Shown here piece by piece: positions 1 through 7,846 of a DNA stretch of 64,000 nt. The stretch lies in assembly GCF_002844575.1 (NCBI RefSeq), contig NZ_PIQO01000004.1, positions 186,001-250,000 on the forward strand. Reading direction: 5' to 3'. Source of the DNA: Heyndrickxia camelliae. GTDB taxonomy: Bacteria > Bacillota > Bacilli > Bacillales > Bacillaceae_C. Numbering within the stretch: the stretch's first letter is position 1; each line of letters starts with the position of its first letter. The position numbers were made by a program, and so were the translations under genes. A model generated the notes under the pieces. It was not told the DNA's origin, did no database searches, and saw only the letters and a list, made by a program, of their open reading frames with translations.

Positions 1-39
1 TTAATATGAAAACCATCCATATCTAACGTTTTCAAAGTA

Positions 40-75
40 AAAAAACAAGCTGATCATTCATCAAGCTTGTTTTTT
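40..75. terminator. Bidirectional rho-independent terminator
   Basis: A stem AAAAACAAGC / GCTTGTTTTT closes a short A+T-rich loop, with a T run on the right and an A run on the left. It lies just past the stop of the leftward YiaA-like gene and would stop transcription in both directions. Confidence 0.75.
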
Positions 76-94
76 CACTTTTGTTCTTCATTAG

Positions 95-568
95 TCAGTC
101 TCTTTCTCTTGCTTTCTGAGTATCCCTTATATTCTTTTGAATGGTTATAGCCGCAAATATACTAAGCACAAATGCCATGCCATAAAATCCTTTTTCGCTT
201 AAAACAATACTCCCTGCATTGTATAATCCGATGGCCATTAATAATATTGATACAATCAGTGCAATCCAACTAATACCATAATAAATATTCGTAACCGGTA
301 TTCCCTCATCTTTATCTCTAACCGCTTTTTGCAAGGATACAGCTGAATATAGCCCGAATACTAAAACAGCAAAGTAATATCCTTTTTCATTCAGTTGCAT
401 CGATGCATTATACAAACCGATTAGGTAAGCCACAATACCTACAAACAGCGCTGCCCAAGATGCCCCTTTGAAAGCTGAAGTAGGTTCCCCTTCTTTTCTT
501 TGCAGTTTCTCCTTGGGTTCATTTTGTTTTTCCTTCTCTAATAAAACCTCATTTTCAATAGACATCAT
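95..568 (-). CDS. YiaA/YiaB family membrane protein
   Basis: The protein has a charged Lys/Glu-rich N-terminus (about 35 residues) followed by four hydrophobic segments arranged as two similar halves, each with a G-L-Y-N-A motif ([10 protein letters not shown] and [10 protein letters not shown]) and an ending like LQKAVRDK / IQKNIRDT. This tandem two-helix arrangement is the YiaA/YiaB domain, an inner-membrane family without an assigned biochemical role. The reading frame opens further upstream at 580, but a GGGGGAA ribosome binding site inside that extension points to the ATG at 568 or 565. It stands alone and is followed by a strong terminator at 40-75. Confidence 0.85.
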   Translation of the reverse strand: MMSIENEVLLEKEKQNEPKEKLQRKEGEPTSAFKGASWAALFVGIVAYLIGLYNASMQLNEKGYYFAVLVFGLYSAVSLQKAVRDKDEGIPVTNIYYGISWIALIVSILLMAIGLYNAGSIVLSEKGFYGMAFVLSIFAAITIQKNIRDTQKARERD

Positions 569-730
569 AAGTTCCCCCATCTTTTTTCTAAGAAAGATGG
601 AGCACCATAGTTACAACCTAGTGCTCCATCTTACGTTCATTATATAAAAAATCACTGAAAATTGTATATATTTTTTAAAAATAATTTCCAAACATGATAA
701 TTGCCTTCCAATTTTTTATGTTGCCGCTAA

Positions 731-1333
731 ATGTTTTGTGATATAACAAGATTAGATGCTTTTGAAAGAAGGCTGTGTATTAGTTTGAACCGTCGCCATC
801 ATCTTATCCTTTGGATCGTATTTATTTTATTACCGATCCTTATTTATATAATCACGAATAGTTGGGAAACCGCATGTATCACTTTTTTTAGTGAATTGTT
901 ATTATATAGTGTTTTCACTTTGCTATGGCTTGGTCTGACAATGAAAAGACAAGAGGATTCTTCAATTTGGATTATTAATAAAATGTCGGATGAGCAATTA
1001 GAAGAATTCACTATCCCTTTAGTAGCCAAATTAGGGTTTACAATAACAAAACCAACTGAAGATAATCCAGATACCAACTTTTTCTTAAGCACTTCAACCG
1101 GAAGAAAAGCTATTGTAAAACTTAAAAGCCATAAAAGAGAAGTTGGCATCCGCCTAGTACAAAGAACATTTGAACAAATGAATAGTCAGGAAGCCGCCGA
1201 ATGTTGGGTTATTACGAACAAGAGCTTTACATCTGGAGCAGAAAAATTTACCGAAGCAAACAATATACGTTTATATGATCGGCAGCAGTTCATCAAATGG
1301 ATTCTAACGGAAAGAAAGGGGGAAAATGCCTGA
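731..1333 (+). CDS. Membrane-anchored Mrr/restriction-endonuclease-like protein
   Basis: Residues about 25-70 hold two membrane segments; residues about 85-195 resemble the Mrr-type restriction endonuclease fold, including the end pattern V-Q-R-T-F-E-Q, A-E-C-W-V-I-T-N, and F-T..A..F..A.N-N-I-R-L-Y-D-R. In this fold the active site is D ... (E/Q)xK. D114 is present, but the strand that normally reads A-V-Q-C-K reads I-V-K-L-K here (K130, K132), so the central Q/E is a lysine. Nuclease activity is therefore doubtful, or the site is remodelled. Start: ATG 731 has a poor ribosome binding site; TTG 785, 12 bases after GAAAGAAGG, is an alternative that would begin at the first membrane segment. 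No methylase gene is nearby, so it is not a classical restriction-modification system. Confidence 0.7.
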   Translation: MFCDITRLDAFERRLCISLNRRHHLILWIVFILLPILIYIITNSWETACITFFSELLLYSVFTLLWLGLTMKRQEDSSIWIINKMSDEQLEEFTIPLVAKLGFTITKPTEDNPDTNFFLSTSTGRKAIVKLKSHKREVGIRLVQRTFEQMNSQEAAECWVITNKSFTSGAEKFTEANNIRLYDRQQFIKWILTERKGENA

Positions 1334-1525
1334 ATTAGCGTTTGAGATATTTTAATTTACACCAATCTCCATGCGACTATTTTTTAATAATATCCATAAA
1401 TGGTTGAACTATAGAACATTAAAAAATGGTCGATATATAATTTAATCCGTCGTCATGAAATAAAAAATTTTTAAAAGTACCTCCCCCTTCTTAATAAAAT
1501 AACAGCTTGATTGACACGGTAGTTC

Positions 1526-1551
1526 AAAAAAAGGCCGCCAAAATGGCAGCC
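1526..1551 (-). terminator. Rho-independent terminator of the GNAT gene
   Basis: On the minus strand GGCTGCC pairs with GGCGGCC (one G-T pair) across an A+T-rich loop and is followed by seven T. It lies 70 bases past the stop of the acetyltransferase. Confidence 0.8.
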
Positions 1552-1620
1552 GGACCTTAAATTCTTGCCCTCTTTACATTAAGTGCAATTTTTTATAATT
1601 GTCTTAGTTTTCTAGCTTGT

Positions 1621-2100
1621 CTACGATAATTCTTTTATATACCAAGCGTCCATAGCATTATGCTCAGAACCATTTAGTGCTCTTTCAAGCTGTCGGAAAC
1701 CCAGTTTGGTGTAAAGAAGATTAGCTACTTGCAGTTTCTTCAATGTTTCTAGATAACATTGTTGATAGTGTTCCTTGGCAAAGTCGAGTGCTACTTTCAT
1801 CAATTCTTTCGACAAACCCATCCCTTGAGCTTCGGGGGCAATGTATAGCTTTTGCAACTCGCAAATACCTGTCTTTTCTCCGAATGGTGCAATACCTACA
1901 CCACCTACCACTTCATCCTGTTCATTGACCGCAACCCAATACTTTGCATTAGATTGTTTCTTGTAAAATTGCGCTAGACAGCTCAGTTGCGGGTCGAAAT
2001 AGGCTGTTCCTGGAATATCTAAGTTAAATGTTTCCAATGAATGCTTTATGATTTGCTCCATTGTTTGATTATCTTTTTCTTCCATCTCACGAATACGCAT
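1621..2100 (-). CDS. GNAT family N-acetyltransferase
   Basis: 159 residues, the usual length for a single GNAT domain. The acetyl-CoA binding motif A is clear near residues 85-103 (LYIAPEAQGMGLSKELM, the Q-x-x-G-x-G pattern), followed by C-Y-L-E-T and a final L-G-F segment typical of motif B. The substrate cannot be told from sequence. It is a single-gene unit with its own terminator. Confidence 0.88.
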   Translation of the reverse strand: MRIREMEEKDNQTMEQIIKHSLETFNLDIPGTAYFDPQLSCLAQFYKKQSNAKYWVAVNEQDEVVGGVGIAPFGEKTGICELQKLYIAPEAQGMGLSKELMKVALDFAKEHYQQCYLETLKKLQVANLLYTKLGFRQLERALNGSEHNAMDAWYIKELS

Positions 2101-2320
2101 TGTTTCATCCCCATATTTAAATAATTTATTTATTCTACTATGATTATTCTAATATTTCAATACTAATAGATTAACTTTTCTGTATACGAAAAAGTAAAGC
2201 AATATTCGTAGTGCACACCCATTATTGTTTATTTGATAACCATTTCTCCAAGTAAGATGAAAAACTTGGGTATTGAAGTTAATGGCAATCTGTGTAATAG
2301 TATATGTAATTGGATATTTT

Positions 2321-2415
2321 AAAGTTTTCTAGGGTTCCGCAGCTTTATAGTTGGTCTGGTCCGAGAGAAAACTCACAGCATTGCTGTGTCACGGAGGGAT
2401 AAAAGCCTGGGAGAT
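2321..2415 (+). promoter_or_regulatory. Guanidine-I (ykkC) riboswitch aptamer
   Basis: The conserved blocks of the ykkC class occur in order: CTAGGGTTCCGCA, then TGGTCTGGTCCGAGAGAAA, then CACGGAGGGATAAAAGCC and GGGAGA. The last block also forms the 5' arm of the terminator at 2401-2446, so guanidinium binding should prevent termination (ON switch). It precedes ykkCD, whose products export guanidinium in characterised members of this family. Possible promoter: TTGAAG at 2273 and TAATAG at 2295 (16-base spacer). Confidence 0.97.
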
Positions 2416-2446
2416 ACTGTTTACAGTTGTCTCTTGGGCTTTTTTA
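2401..2446 (+). terminator. Riboswitch-controlled intrinsic terminator
   Basis: AAAAGCCTGGGAGA pairs with TCTCTTGGGCTTTTTT over a short loop and ends in a T run. The 5' arm is part of the conserved guanidine aptamer core, which is the usual architecture of this riboswitch. Confidence 0.92.
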
Positions 2447-2478
2447 TTTTTAGGAAAAATAAAACGGAGGTGCTTGTT

Positions 2479-2820
2479 TTGAATATGAACTGGATTAAAG
2501 TATTTGTTGCCGCAATCTTTGAGGTTTTTTGGGTGATTGGATTGAAGCATGCATATGACTTTTGGACTTGGAGTGGAACCGTTATTTCCATTCTTATCAG
2601 TTTCTATGCGATGATTATGGCCGGAAAGATACTTCCCGTGGGTACTGTTTATGCGGTTTTTGTTGGGTTAGGTACGGCAGGAACTGTTTTTTCCGATATT
2701 GTTTTCTTTGATGAACCATTTAAGCCAGCAAAAATTATATTGATAATGGTTTTATTAGCAGGGGTGATTGGATTGAAATTAGTGACGAGTGATAAAGTGG
2801 AGAAAGGAGTGGATTCTTAA
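2479..2820 (+). CDS. ykkC: SMR guanidinium exporter subunit YkkC
   Basis: A four-helix small multidrug resistance protein of 113 residues. It has the conserved glutamate in the first helix (A-I-F-E-V-F-W), the helix 3 pattern [17 protein letters not shown], and the ending V-I-G-L-K-L-V-T. Families controlled by guanidine-I riboswitches are guanidinium/H+ exporters, and the YkkCD type works as a paired heteromer. The frame is open back to 2386, but that extension lies in the riboswitch terminator. The ribosome binding site GGAGGTG at 2466-2472 selects TTG 2479 (6-base spacing); ATG 2485 is second choice. It overlaps ykkD by one base (TAATG). Confidence 0.95.
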   Translation: MNMNWIKVFVAAIFEVFWVIGLKHAYDFWTWSGTVISILISFYAMIMAGKILPVGTVYAVFVGLGTAGTVFSDIVFFDEPFKPAKIILIMVLLAGVIGLKLVTSDKVEKGVDS

Positions 2821-3134
2821 TGGCGTGGATTTCTTTGATTTGTGCAGGTGTATGCGAAATGTTTGGAGTTACCATGATCAATAAATTGCACAGAGATCGT
2901 AATGGGAAAGCAATACTACTGCTTATTCTTGGATTCGGAGCAAGTTTTCTTTTTCTATCATTTGCAATGAACACCTTACCTATGGGTACCGCATATGCCA
3001 TTTGGACCGGAATAGGTGCATCTGGGGGAGCCATATTAAGTATGATATTTTATGGTGAATCAAAGAATTGGAAAAGAATCATTTTTATTGCAATGGTCTT
3101 AGGTTCAGCAATCGGTTTAAAGTTAGTTTCCTAA
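2820..3134 (+). CDS. ykkD: SMR guanidinium exporter subunit YkkD
   Basis: Second SMR subunit, 104 residues and four membrane segments. The helix 1 glutamate is present (A-G-V-C-E-M-F-G-V), and helix 3 reads P-M-G-T-A-Y-A-I-W-T-G-I-G-A. The start overlaps the ykkC stop by one base, giving tight translational coupling that fits assembly of a 1:1 paired transporter in the cytoplasmic membrane. Expression depends on the upstream guanidine riboswitch. Confidence 0.95.
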   Translation: MAWISLICAGVCEMFGVTMINKLHRDRNGKAILLLILGFGASFLFLSFAMNTLPMGTAYAIWTGIGASGGAILSMIFYGESKNWKRIIFIAMVLGSAIGLKLVS

Positions 3135-3199
3135 ATCTCGTATAGTGCATAGATAATTATTAATCTGCCAAAATATCTATTTTCGATTGTATACATCTG

Positions 3200-3240
3200 A
3201 ACACCCCATAAGTTGGATATATTCTTACTTTTGGGGTGTG
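3200..3240 (+). terminator. Stem-loop after ykkCD
   Basis: ACACCCCATAAGT pairs with ACTTTTGGGGTGT around a 13-base loop. It is not followed by a T run, so it is a weak terminator or a 3'-end stabilising hairpin. Confidence 0.5.
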
Positions 3241-3705
3241 GTATACCTTATCTCTCATGAATTTTTAAAACCGATATCAAATTAATGCATATATCCGATG
3301 CCACTTCCATACCCTGCGCAAAGTAAGCTAAAGCAAGAAGCTGCCACATTACTAATTTAATCGAGGAAGATATTCCCTCCATTCTTTCCGGGCAGCCATA
3401 TAGTTGGTATTTTATGAAAAAGAAGAGTGTATAGAACGCCATTAGTTGTGCCACTTTTTAACCTATTCCATTCACTACTAATGATTAACCCCCTATTGAT
3501 TAGGATATCCATGATATCGTTAATTTTTTTTATTAATTTTCACCTCATTAGTTAATTTTTTTTATTTATTTTTAATCATCACCTTATTATGCAACACTCC
3601 TTCCTAAACATGAAGTGTAAAAAGCCTTGCTACTTTAGAAAAAAGCTCATTAATTGGCAACATATTTTAACATTTAATTTATTTTATGTTTTGTATTCTT
3701 CCTCA
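3241..3705. other. A+T-rich intergenic region with an imperfect direct repeat
   Basis: No convincing gene. A 68-codon frame on the minus strand (3248-3454) has no good ribosome binding site and matches nothing I recognise. Positions 3519-3588 hold two imperfect tandem copies of a roughly 32-38 base T-rich unit beginning GTTAATTTTTTTTATT and ending in a CACCT(C/T)ATTA-like box. Confidence 0.5.
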
Positions 3706-4179
3706 TTAAGACAGTATCTTTGGCAGTTCTATTTCATCTCTTATCGGAATGCCATCATTACCAATGAAGGGTATTTCCGGTTTTATTTTTCTTGGCTTGT
3801 TTACCGCATTTTTGAAAAGCTTTGATAAAAAGAAACCTCGCTTTTGATAAAATTTCAAAGCTAATAAATTATCATTTGTTGTTATTAGTTTAAGAAGCTT
3901 GCATCCATTTTCGAGTGCGACTTTTTCCACCTCCCGAAGTAGAGATGAACCGATTCCTTTCTCCTTTTCAATACTATCCAATGAAATAATTTCGCATTCA
4001 TTGTCTTTTATTATAAAAGTGATGAGCCCGCTGATTTGATTGTCGCCATTTAAAATAGTAAAGCCATCCAAGGTGGAACAATCGATAATTCCACTTGAAA
4101 TAACCATCTTAGGGCTACCCCAATGTAAAGTAAAAAAATCTATTACTGATTCTTTTGGTAAATCTTTTATTGGTCGTAT
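3706..4179 (-). pseudogene. GNAT acetyltransferase lacking a standard start codon
   Basis: From ATG 4107 the frame gives only 133 residues, but GNAT-like coding continues upstream in the same frame (I-R-P-I-K-D-L-P-K-E-S-V-I-D-F-F) to an ATA codon at 4179-4177. That ATA lies a few bases after a good AGGAAGAGGT ribosome binding site and would give the usual length, about 157 residues. No ATG, GTG or TTG exists in frame between the ribosome binding site and 4107. Motif A is present (EKEKGIGSSLL), as is the C-terminal L-K-F-Y-Q-K-R-G-F. Either ATG has mutated to ATA, ATA is used weakly, or there is a sequence error. Confidence 0.7.
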
Positions 4180-4312
4180 ATTCTTTGCAGTACCTCTTCC
4201 TTACTAACTTGAATCTATACTTTAAAATCACCCATCAATATTCGCGGCAAAAGGTATAAACTCCTTCTTTTACTGCATGCCCATTTAGTGACAAAAAGAA
4301 TAACCCAAAACG

Positions 4313-4352
4313 AAAAAAAGAGTTTGACCCTTTTGGGATCAACTCCTCCTTA
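4313..4352 (-). terminator. Terminator of the XRE/membrane-protein pair
   Basis: On the minus strand GAGTTGATCCC, a short A loop and GGGTCAAACTC form an imperfect stem followed by TTTTTTT. Confidence 0.65.
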
Positions 4353-4401
4353 AATTAACATATTATTAAATTGCTAAAACCTTAGGGATATGTGTATTCC
4401 G

Positions 4402-4836
4402 TTAGATTCTTTTTAACAATCTTAAGGTGGTCGTCCAATAGACAATGTATTGACCTAGTCCTAACAGACAGATAGTCAATAATGGTATGAATATATTTTC
4501 AGAGAATGCAAAGCTGATAATCAATGCTGCTGGAATGGCAAGACTGTAGTAAATATAGACATTGCGGCAAGCTTTAAATGTCACCCATTGTTGGCCCTCA
4601 TCCATTTCTCGAAATTCTGGTGGAATAATGGATGAATCTTTGATTTTTTGATTGGGATTTTTATGGTTATGGAATTTAATGAGTACAGAAAATACTAATG
4701 ATATAAGTATAAATATCCAAAAACAAACATTTGCTAAAAATTTATGGTTATTCATAACTGTCAACAGCATAAAGGCAGTGAGTAAAATAAGCATACTCAT
4801 AGGGTAAAGTGGCGAACGTACTATAAACCTAAGCAT
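4402..4836 (-). CDS. Putative membrane protein partnered with an XRE regulator
   Basis: 144 residues with four predicted membrane segments: two near residues 10-55 and two near 95-140, separated by a polar stretch (K-F-H-N-H-K-N-P-N-Q). I do not recognise the family. It starts five bases after the stop of the XRE regulator at 4842 and ends in a terminator, so the two form a dicistronic unit of a type common in Firmicutes (small HTH repressor plus integral membrane protein). The function is unknown. Confidence 0.75.
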   Translation of the reverse strand: MLRFIVRSPLYPMSMLILLTAFMLLTVMNNHKFLANVCFWIFILISLVFSVLIKFHNHKNPNQKIKDSSIIPPEFREMDEGQQWVTFKACRNVYIYYSLAIPAALIISFAFSENIFIPLLTICLLGLGQYIVYWTTTLRLLKRI

Positions 4837-4841
4837 AAAAA

Positions 4842-5045
4842 TCAGTCCTCTCCTTTTAAAGAAAATACTTCCTCAACAGTAACATGAAATACCTTTGCTA
4901 TCTTTAATGCCATCGTAACCGACGGGGAATAGTCCCCTTTCTCAATTAAACCGATTGTTTGTCTAGTTACACCAATTGAATCAGCCAAATCCTGTTGAGT
5001 CCACCTAAATCGCGCACGTAATTCTCTCACTTTGTTTTCTAACAT
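4842..5045 (-). CDS. XRE-family HTH regulator (YgzD-like)
   Basis: 67 residues forming a single Cro/C1 helix-turn-helix: N-K-V-R-E-L-R-A-R, then T-Q-Q-D-L-A-D-S-I-G-V-T-R-Q-T-I-G-L-I-E-K-G-D-Y, then the F-H-V-T-V-E-E-V-F tail common to short stand-alone repressors that control adjacent membrane-protein genes. A near-perfect 13-bp inverted repeat 50 bases upstream of the start is a likely autoregulatory operator. Confidence 0.92.
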   Translation of the reverse strand: MLENKVRELRARFRWTQQDLADSIGVTRQTIGLIEKGDYSPSVTMALKIAKVFHVTVEEVFSLKGED

Positions 5046-5094
5046 CTTCTTTTCCCTTCTTTAATTCTGTTGTCAAAATTGTAAACGATATCAC

Positions 5095-5124
5095 ACAAAA
5101 TGTAAATAATCATTTGCATTTTGT
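5095..5124. promoter_or_regulatory. Palindromic operator upstream of the XRE regulator
   Basis: ACAAAATGTAAAT, four bases, then ATTTGCATTTTGT: 12 of 13 positions pair. Further TGTAAA and TTTACA half-sites flank it at about 5080 and 5133. Its position directly before the regulator gene suggests autorepression. Confidence 0.6.
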
Positions 5125-5727
5125 ACAGAATAATTTACATCAACAAAATAACATAGTCATTTATCTTTCCAACTTATTCTGAACATTTCTTAAGCATCCA
5201 ATAAATTAGCGTTAATCCTTTAAGCATCAATGCCAGCCTATATTTAAGTAACCTTCTATATTCTAATGGTGTGGTATCGATTAAAACCGAAATGAAGGAT
5301 GGCTATGGTTTTTCATAGCTAGTTTACAAAGTCTGACACCAAAGGAAACCGTTTTATTAGGCATTAAGAACCTCTTTCCGCTGTACTTATAACCGTATTT
5401 TGGCTGATAAAAACCTTTTGAGTGTTCCAATGGTTTGGTGCAATTTAATTATAAGTTTTTAATAAAAGAGCATTACAAAATACAAGAACCTCTTCGAAGC
5501 TGATCTACGAGGAGGTTCTCTACTTCCATTATCACGTTCTTCAGTAAAAACAGCTGAACCAATTGCATAAAATTCTTATCTAGAAATTATGATGAATAAG
5601 GAAAGGCTATAATCTTATTGGATTATCTCACCTGTTTTGCATAATAAGATACTTCTTTTAACACTAAACATGCTAGAATTAGAGTTATAAGCTTTACAAT
5701 GTAGTCAATTTTTAGAAGGTGTTAATT
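5125..5727. other. Intergenic region before the DHOD-like gene
   Basis: No gene recognised. It contains an inverted repeat at 5485-5519 (GAACCTCTTCG / CGAGGAGGTTC) without a T run on the right and a T-rich stretch on the left, possibly a leftward terminator. A partial copy of its arm (AAGAACCTCTT) occurs near 5365, which hints at a degraded repeat. The promoter of the following gene should lie in 5600-5710. Confidence 0.4.
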
Positions 5728-7560
5728 ATGCCAGATTGGTCATACCATCCATTAAAAAAACTTTTACTCGATAGATTAAGTCCTAAAACAAGCAGAGAAT
5801 TTATACATAAATGTATCAGTACAATAGCATCTATCTCTGGTGGTCGCAGTCTTATTAGGTTTTTAGGAAATATGAACCCACCGCAGGAATGTCAAAAGTA
5901 TTTGGAACAGACTAGTTTTCCCTCTCCTATAGGGTTAAGCAGTATAATCGATCCCAGTTTGTCAGGTACTAACGCGTTTCAAGAGTTAGGCTTGGGTTTT
6001 TTAGAAATAGGACCCATTGTATTAGATAAACCTAGAAAACAAATGGAGCCAGTTTTAGAAAACGAACATATTTTACTTTCTAATAATTTTGAGAAAGTTC
6101 CTCTTAAACTAGCAATCAAAAAATTAACAAGTCTTGATATCTGTATCCCTATTTTTGCTAGAATAGATGCACAGGTAAAAAGAAATGAGTGGGATCTCAT
6201 TGTGCAGCATTTAACGCCTTTTGTGGACTTTTTCATCGTGACCAAAGAGCAAATGAATTCCTTTTTACAAAAGGATATATCCTGTAGCCGTTCTTTTTTT
6301 ATCTCCCTTACCGTGGATGAAATGCACGAAGATACATTAGAGATAGAAAAATTCCATAAACAGATAAATGTTGGTGGAATCGTTGTTACGGCTCCTTGTC
6401 GAATGAAGGATAGTTATTGGCATGAGGATGCTGATGCTAATAAATCTTTAAGGAGAGCGGTTAAGCACGTTAAGGAACGATATCCTGACATAGTGGTGAT
6501 AACCTCTGGCGGAGTGGAAACACCAGAGGATGCCTGTTCTTTAATGGATTCAGGTGCAGATTTCATCATGTTAACGAATGGTTATGTAAAAGCTGGACCA
6601 GGGTTAACAAAGCGAATCCATGAGCGATTATTATTTACAGAAAACCAACCTGTATTAAAGCAACAATGGATCTGGTCCTTTCTGTTTGGTCTTTCTATTC
6701 TATTTGGAGGTCTTATTGCGCTATACTTTGCGTTTACATCTATTATCCTTAGCTATGATGAGTCATTTATTGGGCTTACAAAGGCTAAATTAGTACAAAT
6801 AAACCCGCTAATATTATCATTCATGTCACATGATAGGATGGCGCTTGCTGGAACAATGATATCTGCAGGAATATTATATATCCAGCTTGCTAGGCACGGA
6901 ATTAAAGATGGCATGAAGTGGGCAAAAATTACTTTCCACAGTGCAGCCATCATAGGCTTTCTTGGTATATTTCTTTTTATTGGTTTCGGTTATTTTGACT
7001 GGCTGCATGGCTTATTTTGGCTAGTATTATTACCAATATATTATTTTAGTTTTAAGGAAGGCACGAAAGTCACAGGTACACCTTCTTCGAGTCATGAAAA
7101 GAATGATAGAACTTGGATGCTTGGGCTTTATGGGCAGCTCATGTTTATCATACTTGGATTTTCTATCATTATTGGTGGGATTGTTATCTCCACAATTGGT
7201 ATTTCCAACGTTTTTGTATCTACTGACCTTCGTTTTCTATGTATGTCACCACAAATGTTAGATCGTGTTAGTGATCATTTAATTCCTGTTATTGCACATG
7301 ATCGAGCCGGATTTGGCAGCTCTCTTATAAGTGTTGGATCGCTAGTGCTAATGCTATCTTTGTGGGGGTTTAGAAAAGGAGAACGGTGGATTTGGAACAC
7401 TCTTACTTTAGGAGCATTACCTGCGTTTATAGCGGGAATTGGAACACATTTCTACATTGGATATACAACACCTATACATCTATTTCCGGTATATTTCTTA
7501 GTCCTTTTGTATATGTTAGGAATTGTTTTCTCCTATCCTTTTTTAAAAACAAAAAATTGA
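5728..7560 (+). CDS. DHOD-like domain fused to two duplicated four-helix membrane modules
   Basis: 610 residues. Residues about 1-310 follow the dihydroorotate dehydrogenase barrel: P-I-G-L-S-S-I-I-D-P-S, then F-Q-E-L-G-L-G-F-L-E-I-G-P-I, and late T-S-G-G-V-E-T-P-E-D-A (259-269) and G-Y-V-K-A-G-P-G-L-T-K-R-I. The lysine of the usual G-L-D-K-N motif is absent and no N-x-S-S-P-N catalytic loop is visible, so it is not a normal PyrD. Residues about 320-610 hold roughly eight membrane segments as two similar modules, each with an H-D-R motif (H368-D369-R370 and H524-D525-R526) followed by a glycine-rich helix with I-S-x-G. GTG 5719 opens the frame, but AGAAGGTG selects ATG 5728. Monocistronic, no pyr genes nearby. 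A membrane flavin- or quinone-linked role is inference. Confidence 0.75.
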   Translation: MPDWSYHPLKKLLLDRLSPKTSREFIHKCISTIASISGGRSLIRFLGNMNPPQECQKYLEQTSFPSPIGLSSIIDPSLSGTNAFQELGLGFLEIGPIVLDKPRKQMEPVLENEHILLSNNFEKVPLKLAIKKLTSLDICIPIFARIDAQVKRNEWDLIVQHLTPFVDFFIVTKEQMNSFLQKDISCSRSFFISLTVDEMHEDTLEIEKFHKQINVGGIVVTAPCRMKDSYWHEDADANKSLRRAVKHVKERYPDIVVITSGGVETPEDACSLMDSGADFIMLTNGYVKAGPGLTKRIHERLLFTENQPVLKQQWIWSFLFGLSILFGGLIALYFAFTSIILSYDESFIGLTKAKLVQINPLILSFMSHDRMALAGTMISAGILYIQLARHGIKDGMKWAKITFHSAAIIGFLGIFLFIGFGYFDWLHGLFWLVLLPIYYFSFKEGTKVTGTPSSSHEKNDRTWMLGLYGQLMFIILGFSIIIGGIVISTIGISNVFVSTDLRFLCMSPQMLDRVSDHLIPVIAHDRAGFGSSLISVGSLVLMLSLWGFRKGERWIWNTLTLGALPAFIAGIGTHFYIGYTTPIHLFPVYFLVLLYMLGIVFSYPFLKTKN

Positions 7561-7688
7561 GGCTGGGACATAAGTAAAAAAATCATTGAAATTGGTTAAA
7601 ACTACGAAAGCAAAAACGCATGAAATCAAGGTTTTTAAATTTGATTTCATGCGTTTTTTTGATTTTCACTGCGTTGTGTCCCAGCCTC
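7559..7688. repeat. Nested palindromic repeat element, copy 1
   Basis: About 130 bp bounded by GAGGCTGGGACA and TGTCCCAGCCTC (12-bp terminal inverted repeat). Inside is a second hairpin, ACGCATGAAATCAA with TTGATTTCATGCGT, followed by seven T. A nearly identical copy lies at 56074-56207 in the same orientation. The first bases overlap the TGA stop of the DHOD-like gene, so the inner hairpin probably serves as its terminator. Confidence 0.9.
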
Positions 7689-7846
7689 AATTCTTTGCTT
7701 GTATGTTATTACGTAAACAGCATAAAAAGGAACCAATCAATCATAATGAGAAGAAAACATAAAATATGAATGGTTATAAACTATATCTACAAACACCCAT
7801 CCTTTTAATATTTCCAAATTGCAGTTTTATCCCCTATCCGCTTTCC

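Noticed and set aside
3248-3454. 68-codon leftward frame as a gene
   Set aside because: Start GTG has no good ribosome binding site and the sequence resembles no family I know.
5485-5519. Insertion-sequence end
   Set aside because: The inverted repeat has no partner, transposase or target duplication; only a partial arm recurs nearby.
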